NCBI GenBank assembly: GCA_018222805.1
Contig: JAAEZQ010000007.1
Span: forward strand, 62,001-126,000
DNA length: 64,000 nucleotides
Source of the DNA: Vibrionaceae bacterium
GTDB lineage: Bacteria > Pseudomonadota > Gammaproteobacteria > Enterobacterales > Vibrionaceae
Direction of reading: 5' to 3'
Under the pieces are notes generated by a model, which did not search any database, was not told where the DNA came from, and saw only the letters and a list, made by a program, of their open reading frames with translations. This document shows, piece after piece, positions 1 to 9,428 of this stretch (its first letter is position 1; each line of letters opens with the position of its first letter). The position numbers were made by a program, and so were the translations under genes.

Positions 1-953
1 TAATTGACTGCAAGCGCACCAACCACTGCACCGTACAATGTTGCACGCCCGCCTAGTGCTACCCAAACCACTAATTCAATAGAATTAAGAGGAGAAAATT
101 CTGATGGGTTGATGATCCCCACTTGAGGGACATACAACGCGCCGGCAATGCCAGCGAGTACCGCGGAGAAAGTGAAAATAGCTAGTTTTACGTACTCAAC
201 TTTGTAGCCGGTAAAGCGTGTACGTGCTTCAGCGTCGCGTACTGCCATTGCTACTCGGCCCAATCGGCTGACAACAATGAATCGACACGCCAGATACCCG
301 AACCCCAGAGCGATGCCTGATAGGGCAAACAACGTTAAGCGTGTGGAGTCTGCTTGCAGATCGAAACCTAAAATATCTTTAAAGTCGGTTAAGCCATTGT
401 TGCCACCAAATCCCATCTCGTTACGGAAGAAAGCCAACAGCAAGGCGAACGTCAGTGCCTGAGTGATAATGGAAAGATAAACACCCGTAACTCGAGAACG
501 AAAGGCGAACCAACCAAACACAAATGCGAGCAGCCCTGGTGCTAATACCACCATCAACATTGCAAACCAGAACTGATCAAAACCATGCCAGAACCAAGGA
601 AGTTCTTGCCAGTTAAGGAACACCATGAAATCTGGTAATTCTGGGTTGCCATACACGCCACGGTCACCAATCTGACGCATCAAATACATGCCCATCGCGT
701 AGCCACCCAGTGCGAAAAACGCCGCGTGGCCTAAGCTCAGAATACCTAAGTAACCCCAAACTAAATCCACTGCTACTGCAAGCAGGGCATAGGTAAGATA
801 CTTACCAATTAAAGTCACAGTGTAAGTAGAAATGTGTAGCGCAGATCCTTGTGCAAAGAACAGGTTCAATGCTGGAATCAGGCAAAGTGCTGCACCTAGT
901 ACAATCAAGAACAGCATTGTAGAACGATCGAACAATTTTGATTGAAGAACCAT
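1..953 (-). CDS. urtC: Urea ABC transporter permease UrtC (partial, C-terminus beyond window edge)
   Basis: Inner-membrane permease of the high-affinity urea ABC transporter, pairing with UrtB. Translating from the ATG at 953 gives MVLQSKLFDRS followed by strongly hydrophobic segments and the motif VWGYLGILSLGHAAFFALGG, typical of LivM/UrtC permeases. About 317 codons are visible before the window edge, so the C-terminus is missing. The start lies two bases after the urtB stop codon, indicating translational coupling in the order urtA-urtB-urtC. UrtD and UrtE ATPases would be expected just outside the window. I am confident because gene order and sequence agree. Confidence 0.92.
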   Translation of the reverse strand, partial: MVLQSKLFDRSTMLFLIVLGAALCLIPALNLFFAQGSALHISTYTVTLIGKYLTYALLAVAVDLVWGYLGILSLGHAAFFALGGYAMGMYLMRQIGDRGVYGNPELPDFMVFLNWQELPWFWHGFDQFWFAMLMVVLAPGLLAFVFGWFAFRSRVTGVYLSIITQALTFALLLAFFRNEMGFGGNNGLTDFKDILGFDLQADSTRLTLFALSGIALGFGYLACRFIVVSRLGRVAMAVRDAEARTRFTGYKVEYVKLAIFTFSAVLAGIAGALYVPQVGIINPSEFSPLNSIELVVWVALGGRATLYGAVVGALAVN

Positions 954-955
954 GA

Positions 956-2629
956 TTAACCCTCCGCCGAGCGACCCTTCTGAGGGAACAAGCCTCGGGG
1001 TTTCTTCTGAATAAAGAGAATGATAAATACCAGTACCAGGATTTTCGCAAGAACGGCCCCAGCCCATGGTTCCATGACTTTGTTGGCAATACCCAGCGAC
1101 ATACCAGCGACCAGTGTTCCCCATAAGTTGCCGACACCACCAAACACCACCACCATAAATGAGTCGATAATGTACGCCTGACCTAAGTTTGGTCCCACGT
1201 TGGTAAGCTGGCTGAGCGCAACTCCGGCAATACCTGCAATGCCAGAGCCCAATCCGAAGGTCATCGCGTCGACCCATTCCGATTTGACGCCCATTGCTCG
1301 AGCCATGCTACGGTTTTGTGAAACAGCACGTACCTCAATCCCCAAACGGGTGTAACGTAGTACCGCGAACAACAGTGCAAACACGATCAGACAGAATATG
1401 ATGATGTAGAAACGGTTCAGTGTCAGGCTCAGCAGCGGGTTAACTTCAATCACGCCTTGCATCCAATCCGGCGTCGATACCGAGCGGTTAAGCGGAGAGA
1501 AAATCGTACGAACGGTTTGTTGGAGAATTAAACTGATACCAAATGTTGCTAGTAAGGTTTCTAACGGGCGTCCGTACAAGAAGCGAATTACGCCTCTTTC
1601 AATTAGAATGCCCACAGCAGCAGACACCAAAAACGCCACAGGTATCGAAACCACTATCGACCAGCCAATATGGTTTGGCATTAACGTTTGGATAACGTAA
1701 GTGGTGTAAGCGCCAAGCATAATTAGTTCGCCGTGAGCCATGTTAATTACGCCCATTACTCCAAACGTAATTGCCAGGCCGATCGCGGCTAATACCAGCA
1801 CAGAGCCAAGACTCAAACCAAAAAATAATGTTTCACCAAAATGCGCCAGACTCTCTCGCTGCTCAATCAAGCCGAGCGCTTTGTTCGTCGCACTGGTCAG
1901 TTCCTTATTTGGTTCTGTCGCTAAAAATTGAGTAAGAGCGTTACGGGCGGTTGGTTGATAGCTATCACCTAACGTCGCTATTGCTTGTTCTTGCACCGCT
2001 TGGTCGTTCGAGTGCTCTAATTGATAGATAGCTAATGCGGTATCCAAAGCTTGCTGAACATCGGGATCCTGTTCACTGGCGCGGGCTTTTTCTAATAAAG
2101 AATAGCTTTGCTCGTTCAAGTCACCCATCAGTTGTGTCACTGCATCTATACGGGTGCCCGGATCCGGATTGCGAATATTGAGTGATGCCAACTGAGCTTT
2201 GATTTCACCACGAATCTGGTTATTGATACCGATTTTTTTAACGGCACGGCGTTTAACCAACTCTGGCTCTGTCGATTCTTCGGCAAAAAGTGGGGCGACT
2301 AAATAGTTACTGCCTTTTTTCTCGACAATTTTTACCAGCTGCTTGGACTCATTATCTAGGTAGATCTCGCCACCTAATAAGAGCTCTAAAACTTGAATTG
2401 AGCGGTCATCACCACTCTCACCAATATTCGTCACTGCGACACGAATTTGGTCGTAATCTCTCGTCGTAAGACGCTGCAACTCACTCTCGAGGTCTGTCGT
2501 TGTGGCTAACGTATGAGTTGATACAAGTAAGCTAAAAAGAACAACGATACCGCTTAATGCCGTAGATAATATTCGACGGAAAATTCGAGTTAGTTGCTGA
2601 AATATGGATGTTTGAAACATCGTAGGCAA
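956..2629 (-). CDS. urtB: Urea ABC transporter permease UrtB
   Basis: Inner-membrane permease of the urea ABC transporter (LivH-like family). The 557-residue protein has an N-terminal hydrophobic signal-like segment (about residues 15-42), then a roughly 230-residue soluble region with HEAT-like character. Such an extension is usual in proteobacterial UrtB. The C-terminal half is the permease, with a characteristic GVMGVINMAHGELIMLGAY segment near residue 290 and several membrane helices. It sits between urtA and urtC with a two-base gap to urtC. A hairpin lies in the 156-base gap upstream, which could lower urtB expression relative to urtA. Confidence 0.95.
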   Translation of the reverse strand: MPTMFQTSIFQQLTRIFRRILSTALSGIVVLFSLLVSTHTLATTTDLESELQRLTTRDYDQIRVAVTNIGESGDDRSIQVLELLLGGEIYLDNESKQLVKIVEKKGSNYLVAPLFAEESTEPELVKRRAVKKIGINNQIRGEIKAQLASLNIRNPDPGTRIDAVTQLMGDLNEQSYSLLEKARASEQDPDVQQALDTALAIYQLEHSNDQAVQEQAIATLGDSYQPTARNALTQFLATEPNKELTSATNKALGLIEQRESLAHFGETLFFGLSLGSVLVLAAIGLAITFGVMGVINMAHGELIMLGAYTTYVIQTLMPNHIGWSIVVSIPVAFLVSAAVGILIERGVIRFLYGRPLETLLATFGISLILQQTVRTIFSPLNRSVSTPDWMQGVIEVNPLLSLTLNRFYIIIFCLIVFALLFAVLRYTRLGIEVRAVSQNRSMARAMGVKSEWVDAMTFGLGSGIAGIAGVALSQLTNVGPNLGQAYIIDSFMVVVFGGVGNLWGTLVAGMSLGIANKVMEPWAGAVLAKILVLVFIILFIQKKPRGLFPQKGRSAEG

Positions 2630-2671
2630 ACCTCTGGTTAAACGAATATTCTTCTCGAGTTAACGGAAAAA

Positions 2672-2712
2672 TAAACAAAAAACACTCATATGAGTGACAG
2701 CGTCACTAAAAT
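2672..2712 (-). terminator. Hairpins between urtA and urtB, possible attenuator
   Basis: On the minus strand two overlapping stem-loops occur between urtA and urtB: AGTGAC-GCT-GTCACT, then CACTCATATGAGTG followed by TTTTTTG. A hairpin plus U-tract downstream of a binding-protein gene commonly gives partial termination, so that the binding protein is made in excess over the permeases. That role is inferred from position. Confidence 0.5.
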
Positions 2713-2785
2713 ACCGAGACACTGCCACTAACGTTGAAAAACGTTTAATGATTGAGCTCTCTTCTATGAGAGTCGAATCGCCAAA

Positions 2786-4060
2786 TTAGAAGTTTTGACC
2801 AGAACATTTGCCCGTTTTGGTGTTGTAGTTACCGCAAGATAACGGTTGGCGCCAATCCGAGATAAGGTCTTTAGAGCCTGGTAAGAAATCAGACCATGCA
2901 TCACCCGCCACTAAGCCGGATGTTTTCCATACTGTTTCAAACTGGCCATCGTCCTGAATTTCACCGATTAGAACTGGCTTAGTGATGTGATGGTTAGGCA
3001 TCATTGCTGAGTAACCGCCTGTCAGGTTAGGAACCGTCACTCCAATTAGCGCATCACCTACGATGGCAGGATCGGTAGTTCCCGCTTTCTTAACTGCTTC
3101 AACCCACATGTGGAAACCAATGTAATGGGCTTCCATAGGGTCATTCGTCACTCGCTCATCATTCTTGATGAATTTGTGCCATTTCTCGATGAACTCATCA
3201 TTGACGTCTGATTCAACGCTCATGAAGTAGTTCCACGCAGCCAAATGACCAACCAGTGCGGACGTATCCATACCAGACAGTTCTTCTTCACCCACTGAGA
3301 ATGCCACTACTGGAATGTCATCTGCAGAGATACCTTGGTTGCCAAGCTCTTTATAGAACGGAACGTTTGCATCACCGTTAATGGTAGAAACCACTGCTGC
3401 TTTCTTACCTGTCGAACCGAATTTCTTAATATCTGAAACGATTGACTGCCAATCAGAATGACCAAAGGGTGTGTAATTGATCATAATGTCAGCTTCAGCC
3501 ACGCCTTTTTCTTTTAGATAAGCTTCTAGAATTTTATTGGTAGTACGCGGGTAAACGTAGTCCGTTCCGGCTAATACCCAACGTTCTACACCTTGATCAA
3601 GAAGATAGTCGACCGCAGGAATGGCTTGCTGGTTTGGCGCAGCGCCTGTGTAGAATACGTTTTTCGAAGATTCCTCACCTTCATACTGAACCGGGTAGAA
3701 CAGCAAGCTATTTAGCTCTTCGAAGACAGGAAGTACAGACTTACGAGATACTGACGTCCAGCAACCAAATACCGCGTCGACTTTATCTTTAGAGATCAAT
3801 TCACGCGCTTTTTCAGCAAACATAGGCCAGTCAGAGGCAGGGTCAACGACTACTGCTTCCAGCTTTTTACCTAATAAGCCGCCCTTTTTGTTTTGTTCAT
3901 CAATCAGCATCAACATTGTATCTTTGAGTGTTGTTTCACTGATTGCCATGGTGCCCGATAGAGAATGAAGTACACCAACTTTGATGGTGTCTTCTGCCAT
4001 TGCGTATCCACTCAGTAATGATGCTGCTAATACCGAAGTCGCCAAGAAATTCCGTTTCAT
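2786..4060 (-). CDS. urtA: Urea ABC transporter substrate-binding protein UrtA
   Basis: Periplasmic urea-binding protein that delivers urea to UrtBC. From the chosen start, MKRNFLATSVLAASLLSGYAMA is a Sec signal peptide with an AMA cleavage motif. The mature part begins EDTIKVGVLHSLSGTMAISE, the typical opening of UrtA/AmiC-like proteins, and the rest keeps the family pattern (QYEGEESSKNVFYTGAAPNQQ). An ATG six codons upstream (4078) is possible. I chose 4060 because a GGAAG Shine-Dalgarno sits about nine bases before it and the signal peptide is then of normal length. First gene of the urt operon. Confidence 0.95.
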   Translation of the reverse strand: MKRNFLATSVLAASLLSGYAMAEDTIKVGVLHSLSGTMAISETTLKDTMLMLIDEQNKKGGLLGKKLEAVVVDPASDWPMFAEKARELISKDKVDAVFGCWTSVSRKSVLPVFEELNSLLFYPVQYEGEESSKNVFYTGAAPNQQAIPAVDYLLDQGVERWVLAGTDYVYPRTTNKILEAYLKEKGVAEADIMINYTPFGHSDWQSIVSDIKKFGSTGKKAAVVSTINGDANVPFYKELGNQGISADDIPVVAFSVGEEELSGMDTSALVGHLAAWNYFMSVESDVNDEFIEKWHKFIKNDERVTNDPMEAHYIGFHMWVEAVKKAGTTDPAIVGDALIGVTVPNLTGGYSAMMPNHHITKPVLIGEIQDDGQFETVWKTSGLVAGDAWSDFLPGSKDLISDWRQPLSCGNYNTKTGKCSGQNF

Positions 4061-4445
4061 TCGTCTTCTTCCTTTCATGTTAATAACAAACTCAAGGATC
4101 TGTTTATCTTTCGTGATTCATTTTATTTCGAAAGGTCAACAGACCCTATTTCATGTCGCAATGCACTTATCCATTGGATAAACCCTGCTGACTAAATGAA
4201 CGAGATTGAGTATCGACCAGAAAGGTACATTTGAATATGCGCGGTTAGCGCACTAAAACTACGTATAATTACGCATAGGTGAAAAAATTAAAGCGAGCTA
4301 TAATTGCGCGCACAGGAAGTGCATTTGATAGTTTAAGTAGCACCATCGATACGGTTATAAAGGCTTAAACGACATTTTTAATTCTCAAGGATGAAGAGTT
4401 ATTTCTATACAAAAAGTTCCCGTTACCCGACGTCGATATAACAAA
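4061..4445. other. Divergent intergenic region between urtA and the sensor kinase
   Basis: About 385 bases without a convincing gene. It should hold the promoters of both the urt operon (leftward) and the kinase/regulator pair (rightward). Visible candidates are a TATAAT hexamer at 4299-4304 facing right and a small palindrome CGTATAATTACG near 4262-4273. A 16-codon ORF starts at the ATG at 4391 and ends just before the kinase TTG codon; I regard it as probably non-functional. The operator used by the response regulator may lie here, but I cannot identify it. Confidence 0.4.
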
Positions 4446-7400
4446 TTGGTTGGGAATGAACTACTCGAAGACTTTGCATTACGCTTCACGGCAAAGCGAG
4501 CCCGAAAATGGTCAGCTGGTTGGATTGCTAACACTGCTCTAGGTATCGTTTCATTTCTGGTTCTTGAGGCTCTTGGTGGAACCATTACGCTTAATTACGG
4601 CGTAACCAATTCTCTATGGGCAATTCTGGCTGTTGCCCTGGTCGTAATATTTTCAGGTATTCCAATCTGTTATTACGCAGCAAAACATGGGGTAGATATT
4701 GATTTATTGAGCCGTGGCGCTGGTTTTGGTTATATCGGTTCGACAATCGCCTCGCTGATTTATGCTTCCTTTACCTTTATCTTTTTTGCACTGGAAGCGG
4801 CAATCATGTCGATGGCGATCGAACTCATATTTGATATTCCACTCGCCATCGCTTACGTCATCAGTTCTGTCATCGTTATCCCTCTCGTCGTGCTCGGTAT
4901 TACTAATATCGGACGCTTCCAGATGTGGTCGCAACCCATTTGGCTGATGTTGCAGATCATCCCCTTAATCTTTGTTTTTACTCATGAAGACGCCAATATA
5001 GACGAATGGTTAAATTACACAGGTGTAAACGACGTTAGCAGCGACTTTAACTGGTTACTGTTTGGCTCTGCCTCAGCAGTTCTGCTTGCCGTTGTCGCCC
5101 AAATCGGTGAGCAAGTCGACTTCTTACGTTTCCTGCCTGCTAAGGAACGTTGCGGTAAATTCAAATGGTGGAGCGCCATGCTGCTAGGTGGACCAGGTTG
5201 GATGATCTTCGGTTCGATGAAGCTTGTCTTAGGCAGTTTTTTAGCCTGGTTAGCCATCAGCCAGGGAGTATTACCGAATTTGGCGGGCGACCCAACGCAC
5301 ATGTACTTTACCGTGTTTAGTTATACGTCAGACAATACCCAGCTGGCCTTACTGGCAGCCGGCTTGTTCGTCATCATCTCTCAGCTAAAAATCAATGTTG
5401 CTAACGCCTATGCTGGCTCACTGGCTTGGTCAAACTTCTTTTCACGCCTAACACATCATCACCCAGGTCGGGTGGTATGGATGGTATTTAATGTCTTGAT
5501 CGCCTTACTTCTGATGGAACTTGGTGTGTATCAGCTTCTTGAGCAAACCTTGCAGGTCTATTCCGTTCTGGTACTGGCATGGATCGGTTCAATTGTGGCT
5601 GACTTGGTGATTAATAAGCCGTTAGGTCTAAGTCCTAAATCCATCGAGTTCAAACGCTCTAAGTTGTACGACATTAATCCCGTAGGTGTAGGGTCAATGT
5701 TGATAGCATCCATAATCGGCATAACAGCACATCTGGATTTTTACGGTGAACTTACCAAAGCCTTCGCCTCATATATTGCCTTTACATTACCGTTTCTGAC
5801 TGTACCAGTTATCGCACTGCTTACTAAAAGCCGTTATTACTTAGTTAACAATTACGTGGTTCGCAACGATACGATCGTGTCCAGTGAAGATGATGAACAT
5901 CAGTGCTCGGTATGTGAACACACATTTGAACATGAAGATATGGCGATATGCCCTGCTTACGGCGGTCATATCTGTTCTCTTTGCTGCTCGTTAGACGTTC
6001 GCTGCCACGATAACTGCCGCCCTGAAGCGACGTTTAATGCTCAGATTAAACAGATACTCTCACCCTACTTTTCCTCCACATGGGTGAGTAGATTGTCATC
6101 CACAGTTGCTCATTTTGTGGTAGTGATGGTGACCGTTAGCTTAGCTATGGGAATTATTCTCGCTCTGGCGTATTCACAAATTCCTGAGCTCGAACAAACG
6201 CACATGAATGCCATATCGAATGGTCTTATTAATGCGTTTGCCCTGCTGTTAATTCCTATTGGCATTGTTAGTTGGTTATTTGTATTGGCACGTACGAGTA
6301 ATAGAACGGCAGTAAAAGAGTTGAAATCACATACAGCGCTACTGACTCAAGAAGTGGATGCGCACCACAAAACCTCTCAGGCCCTTCAACAGGCAAAACG
6401 TTCAGCTGAGACTGCGAATAACGCCAAAAGCCGATACTTAGCGAGTTTGAGTCATGAGCTGCGTACTCCCTTGAATATATTGCTTGGCTATGCGCAGTTG
6501 CTGAGTTCGGACAATAAACTGGACAAACAAACAAGGCAGTATGCAGAGGTACTAAAGCGTAATGGCAAACACCTTTCCGATATGATTGAAGGCTTGTTAG
6601 AGATTTCCAAAATAGAGGCAGGACGTCTAGAGCTTCATCGCGACGAATTTAGTCTGACCGCCTTACTCAAACAACTGGTCGACATGTTTTCGATGCAGGC
6701 GAAACGCAAAGGCTTAAATTTCGAATTTGAAGCCTCAAGTTATTTACCAAAATTTGTCGCCACAGATAAGCAACGCCTGCGTCAGATATTAATTAATCTT
6801 CTCGGCAACGCGATAAAATACACAGAAAAAGGCACCGTCACCTTCAAAGTCAGTTACCGCAATCAGGTCGTGCATTTTACTGTTCAGGACACTGGTATCG
6901 GTTTGTCTGAACAAGATTTAGGCTTGATATTTAAACCCTTTGAACGAATTAAGAACCAAAAAACCGAAGCGATTCATGGCTCAGGGCTGGGATTAACCAT
7001 CTCGAACGCATTAGCAGAGATCATGGGGGGTGAAATTTCCTGCACCAGTAAAGTCGATTATGGTAGTGCGTTTGTATTAAAATTGATGCTCGCGGAAGTG
7101 AAAGATGGCCGTCCAGAGCCCGAGTTATTAAGTGACGCGGTCACGGGATACTCTGGTGAACGTAAAACAATTATGGTGGTCGATGATATCGAAGATCAGC
7201 GCCAGTTAATATCTCGTATCCTTCTACCTCTTGGGTTTAACGTGCTTTTGGCTGAGAATTCCCCACAAGCTTTAAAGCTGGTAAAGCAACATCATATTGA
7301 CCTGTTTATGCTGGATATTTTTATGCCACAGGTGAATGGTTGGCAACTGGCGATACAGCTACGCAAAGAAAATTACCGCCAGCCTATACTGATGTTATCG

Positions 7401-7805
7401 GCAAACATTCAGGAGCTTGAAACGAATAACCAATTACAACGCTATCATAACGATTACTTAACCAAGCCTGTTTCTGTACCCTTGTTACTTGCTAAGCTCA
7501 GCCGCTTGCTCGACATTAACTGGCTTTATGACGAAAGCACCGATCCTCAATCCGAAAACACTAAAGAGAGCGCGCAGGAAGCACATCAATCTCTACCGAG
7601 TTACAGACAACTGATTAAACTACGTGAATACGCAGAGATTGGCTTTATGTCCGGCGTCAATAGTGAGCTAGAAAAGATTGAACAAGCTCTTGAAGGCAAT
7701 CACGATTGGACTGAGAAGCTTAAGCAAAACCTGCAGGACTGTAATTTCAATCAAATTATCTTGCAAATAGACGGATTTATTAATGAGCATTATAACAAGC
7801 AATAA
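4446..7805 (+). CDS. NCS1 permease-fused hybrid sensor histidine kinase/response regulator
   Basis: Membrane sensor of a two-component system. Residues 1 to about 470 form a multi-helix NCS1-like (purine/allantoin/cytosine permease) domain. A Cys-rich stretch follows at about 485-525 (CSVC, ICSLCC, CHDNC), then two more helices and a coiled coil. The HisKA motif SLSHELRTP lies near 668-676, an HATPase domain at about 770-880, and a receiver at about 905-1020 with the phospho-acceptor Asp in MLDIFMP. The first codon here is TTG. The frame stays open and protein-like upstream to an ATT at 4401 preceded by GAAGAG, so the true N-terminus may be about 15 residues longer. It overlaps the next gene by 23 bases. 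Neighbouring urea and allantoin genes suggest a purine-derived ligand; this is inference. Confidence 0.88.
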   Translation: MVGNELLEDFALRFTAKRARKWSAGWIANTALGIVSFLVLEALGGTITLNYGVTNSLWAILAVALVVIFSGIPICYYAAKHGVDIDLLSRGAGFGYIGSTIASLIYASFTFIFFALEAAIMSMAIELIFDIPLAIAYVISSVIVIPLVVLGITNIGRFQMWSQPIWLMLQIIPLIFVFTHEDANIDEWLNYTGVNDVSSDFNWLLFGSASAVLLAVVAQIGEQVDFLRFLPAKERCGKFKWWSAMLLGGPGWMIFGSMKLVLGSFLAWLAISQGVLPNLAGDPTHMYFTVFSYTSDNTQLALLAAGLFVIISQLKINVANAYAGSLAWSNFFSRLTHHHPGRVVWMVFNVLIALLLMELGVYQLLEQTLQVYSVLVLAWIGSIVADLVINKPLGLSPKSIEFKRSKLYDINPVGVGSMLIASIIGITAHLDFYGELTKAFASYIAFTLPFLTVPVIALLTKSRYYLVNNYVVRNDTIVSSEDDEHQCSVCEHTFEHEDMAICPAYGGHICSLCCSLDVRCHDNCRPEATFNAQIKQILSPYFSSTWVSRLSSTVAHFVVVMVTVSLAMGIILALAYSQIPELEQTHMNAISNGLINAFALLLIPIGIVSWLFVLARTSNRTAVKELKSHTALLTQEVDAHHKTSQALQQAKRSAETANNAKSRYLASLSHELRTPLNILLGYAQLLSSDNKLDKQTRQYAEVLKRNGKHLSDMIEGLLEISKIEAGRLELHRDEFSLTALLKQLVDMFSMQAKRKGLNFEFEASSYLPKFVATDKQRLRQILINLLGNAIKYTEKGTVTFKVSYRNQVVHFTVQDTGIGLSEQDLGLIFKPFERIKNQKTEAIHGSGLGLTISNALAEIMGGEISCTSKVDYGSAFVLKLMLAEVKDGRPEPELLSDAVTGYSGERKTIMVVDDIEDQRQLISRILLPLGFNVLLAENSPQALKLVKQHHIDLFMLDIFMPQVNGWQLAIQLRKENYRQPILMLSANIQELETNNQLQRYHNDYLTKPVSVPLLLAKLSRLLDINWLYDESTDPQSENTKESAQEAHQSLPSYRQLIKLREYAEIGFMSGVNSELEKIEQALEGNHDWTEKLKQNLQDCNFNQIILQIDGFINEHYNKQ

Positions 7806-8685
7806 CATTACGGTTTTAGTCGTCGATGACTCTCCAGAATCTCTGAGTATGTTAAACGCAACACTAAATCAAGCTGGGCTCACTGTCCTCGTTGCACTCA
7901 ACGGTGTTCAAGCACTCTCAATTGTTGAAAAAGTGCAGCCCGACGTGATCTTGCTTGATGCCATCATGCCTGAGATGGATGGGTTTGATACCTGTATTCG
8001 GCTGAAAGAGCTTTTACCCTCAACACCGATTATCTTTATGACTGGATTAAATGACTCAAAACATGTCATGCGTGGTTTTGAATCAGGCGGCACCGATTAC
8101 ATCACTAAGCCTGTCGTTCCCGATGAAGTACTCGCTCGAATCAAAGTCCATAGCCAGTCTGCCCGCCTAGCAAAGTCGGCACAAGCAGCTTTAGATTACG
8201 CAGGGCAATATATTTTTTGTGTCTCTAGTAACGGAAACCTGGAATGGGCGACTCCTCATGCTCAGGAGTTACTTTCTACACTGGGCGACGATTTTTCAGA
8301 AACATGGCAAAAGATCCAGCAAGATATCGCCATTTGGTTGATGCAGTCCCCTGCTGATACCCCACTCACATTAAAACAGTTTTCTCCTCCGTTAGAAGCC
8401 AGCTACGCGGGGGATTATAACCGTATCCATTCTCTTGTGCGTATTTCGACGCCCAAACAAAACGGGTCAGAGAAAGATCTTCAAACCCATTTAGGTTTAA
8501 CGAGAAGAGAATCACAAGTGCTCTACTGGCTTTCGTTTGGCAAAACAAACTGGGAGATAGCCCAAATATTGGAAATGAGTCCCAGAACCGTAAACAAGCA
8601 CCTGGAACAGGTCTATAAAAAACTCGACGTTGATAACCGTACCTCTGCGGCGAGTGTTTCTATTCGTATATTAGAAAGGGCTTAG
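7783..8685 (+). CDS. Response regulator with receiver and LuxR-type HTH domains
   Basis: Likely cytoplasmic partner of the preceding kinase. Residues 8-125 are a receiver domain (VLVVDDSPES acidic pair, Asp near 57 in ILLDAIMP, Thr in FMTGLND and Lys in ITKPV). A linker of about 100 residues follows. The C-terminal LuxR/NarL helix-turn-helix spans about residues 230-295 (LGLTRRESQVLYWLSFGKT, then NWEIAQILEMSPRTVNKHLE). The start codon lies within the kinase gene, so the two are translationally coupled. Probable targets are the adjacent urt operon and possibly the allantoin genes, inferred from position only. Confidence 0.9.
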   Translation: MSIITSNNITVLVVDDSPESLSMLNATLNQAGLTVLVALNGVQALSIVEKVQPDVILLDAIMPEMDGFDTCIRLKELLPSTPIIFMTGLNDSKHVMRGFESGGTDYITKPVVPDEVLARIKVHSQSARLAKSAQAALDYAGQYIFCVSSNGNLEWATPHAQELLSTLGDDFSETWQKIQQDIAIWLMQSPADTPLTLKQFSPPLEASYAGDYNRIHSLVRISTPKQNGSEKDLQTHLGLTRRESQVLYWLSFGKTNWEIAQILEMSPRTVNKHLEQVYKKLDVDNRTSAASVSIRILERA

Positions 8686-8898
8686 ATTTTAAGAACTACG
8701 ACGAAGCAGGAACAACGGAAACAAAATACTGATGCCCCTTTCTGGGTCTCAAAAAAGCACAAAGAGAGGGTGATAAAGGCATTAGGATAAACAGTAGATG
8801 GAAACTACCTCGTGTATATCATAGGAAAGTCAGAGCAAGCACTGGTTAGCGCAAGCTCTGCTAATAGAATTGACTAAATCTACTTAATGGGGTGAAAA

Positions 8899-9426
8899 CT
8901 ATAGCAAGAATGCACCATAGGCCAAACTTGCGCAAATGACATAAGTTGGGTGGACTTTGAATTTTTCCAGACACAGGCCGGCGACAACAAATAAGAATGC
9001 AAAGTGTCCCCAACCAGTTTCACCACCAGACATAATCAGCTTATAACTCAGCAATAGCATCAAAGTGAAAATGATCGGCAGTACCCATGCACCTAGCGCT
9101 TTTACTTTTGGTGAATTACGATATTTGTACAGTACACTCATTGCAAGAACCATGATGATGATGGTTGGAGCAACCGTCGCGAATACTGCGATAAACGCGC
9201 CAAGCGTTCCACCGACTTCATAACCTATGTAGCCCGCCATTTTCGTCGCAATCGGACTTGGTAGCGCGTTGCCTAAAGCTAGTACTTCAGCGAACTGGCT
9301 TGCATTCATCCACCCATACTGACCAACAACTTGTGCTTCGATCAAAGGGATGATCGCAGGACCACCACCGTAACCAACGATGTTCGGAATAAAAAATGCC
9401 AAGAATATATCGATATAAAGTTGCAT
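8899..9426 (-). CDS. Chromate transporter family protein, second half-size subunit
   Basis: Inner-membrane protein of the CHR (ChrA) family. At 175 residues it is one half of the full-length ChrA fold. It shows the family motif GYGGGPAIIPLIEAQVV near the N-terminus and FAEVLALGNALPSPIATKMA, followed by hydrophobic helices. It lies two bases after its paralogue and the two presumably form a heterodimeric short-chain CHR transporter. Family members export chromate or related oxyanions, but the substrate of this purine-gene-associated pair is unknown. Confidence 0.88.
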   Translation of the reverse strand: MQLYIDIFLAFFIPNIVGYGGGPAIIPLIEAQVVGQYGWMNASQFAEVLALGNALPSPIATKMAGYIGYEVGGTLGAFIAVFATVAPTIIIMVLAMSVLYKYRNSPKVKALGAWVLPIIFTLMLLLSYKLIMSGGETGWGHFAFLFVVAGLCLEKFKVHPTYVICASLAYGAFLL

Positions 9427-9428
9427 GC

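Noticed and set aside
4391..4441. Possible 16-codon leader peptide before the sensor kinase
   Set aside because: AAGG abuts the ATG with no spacing, the peptide has no regulatory codon bias, and the overlapping frame reads better as the kinase N-terminus.
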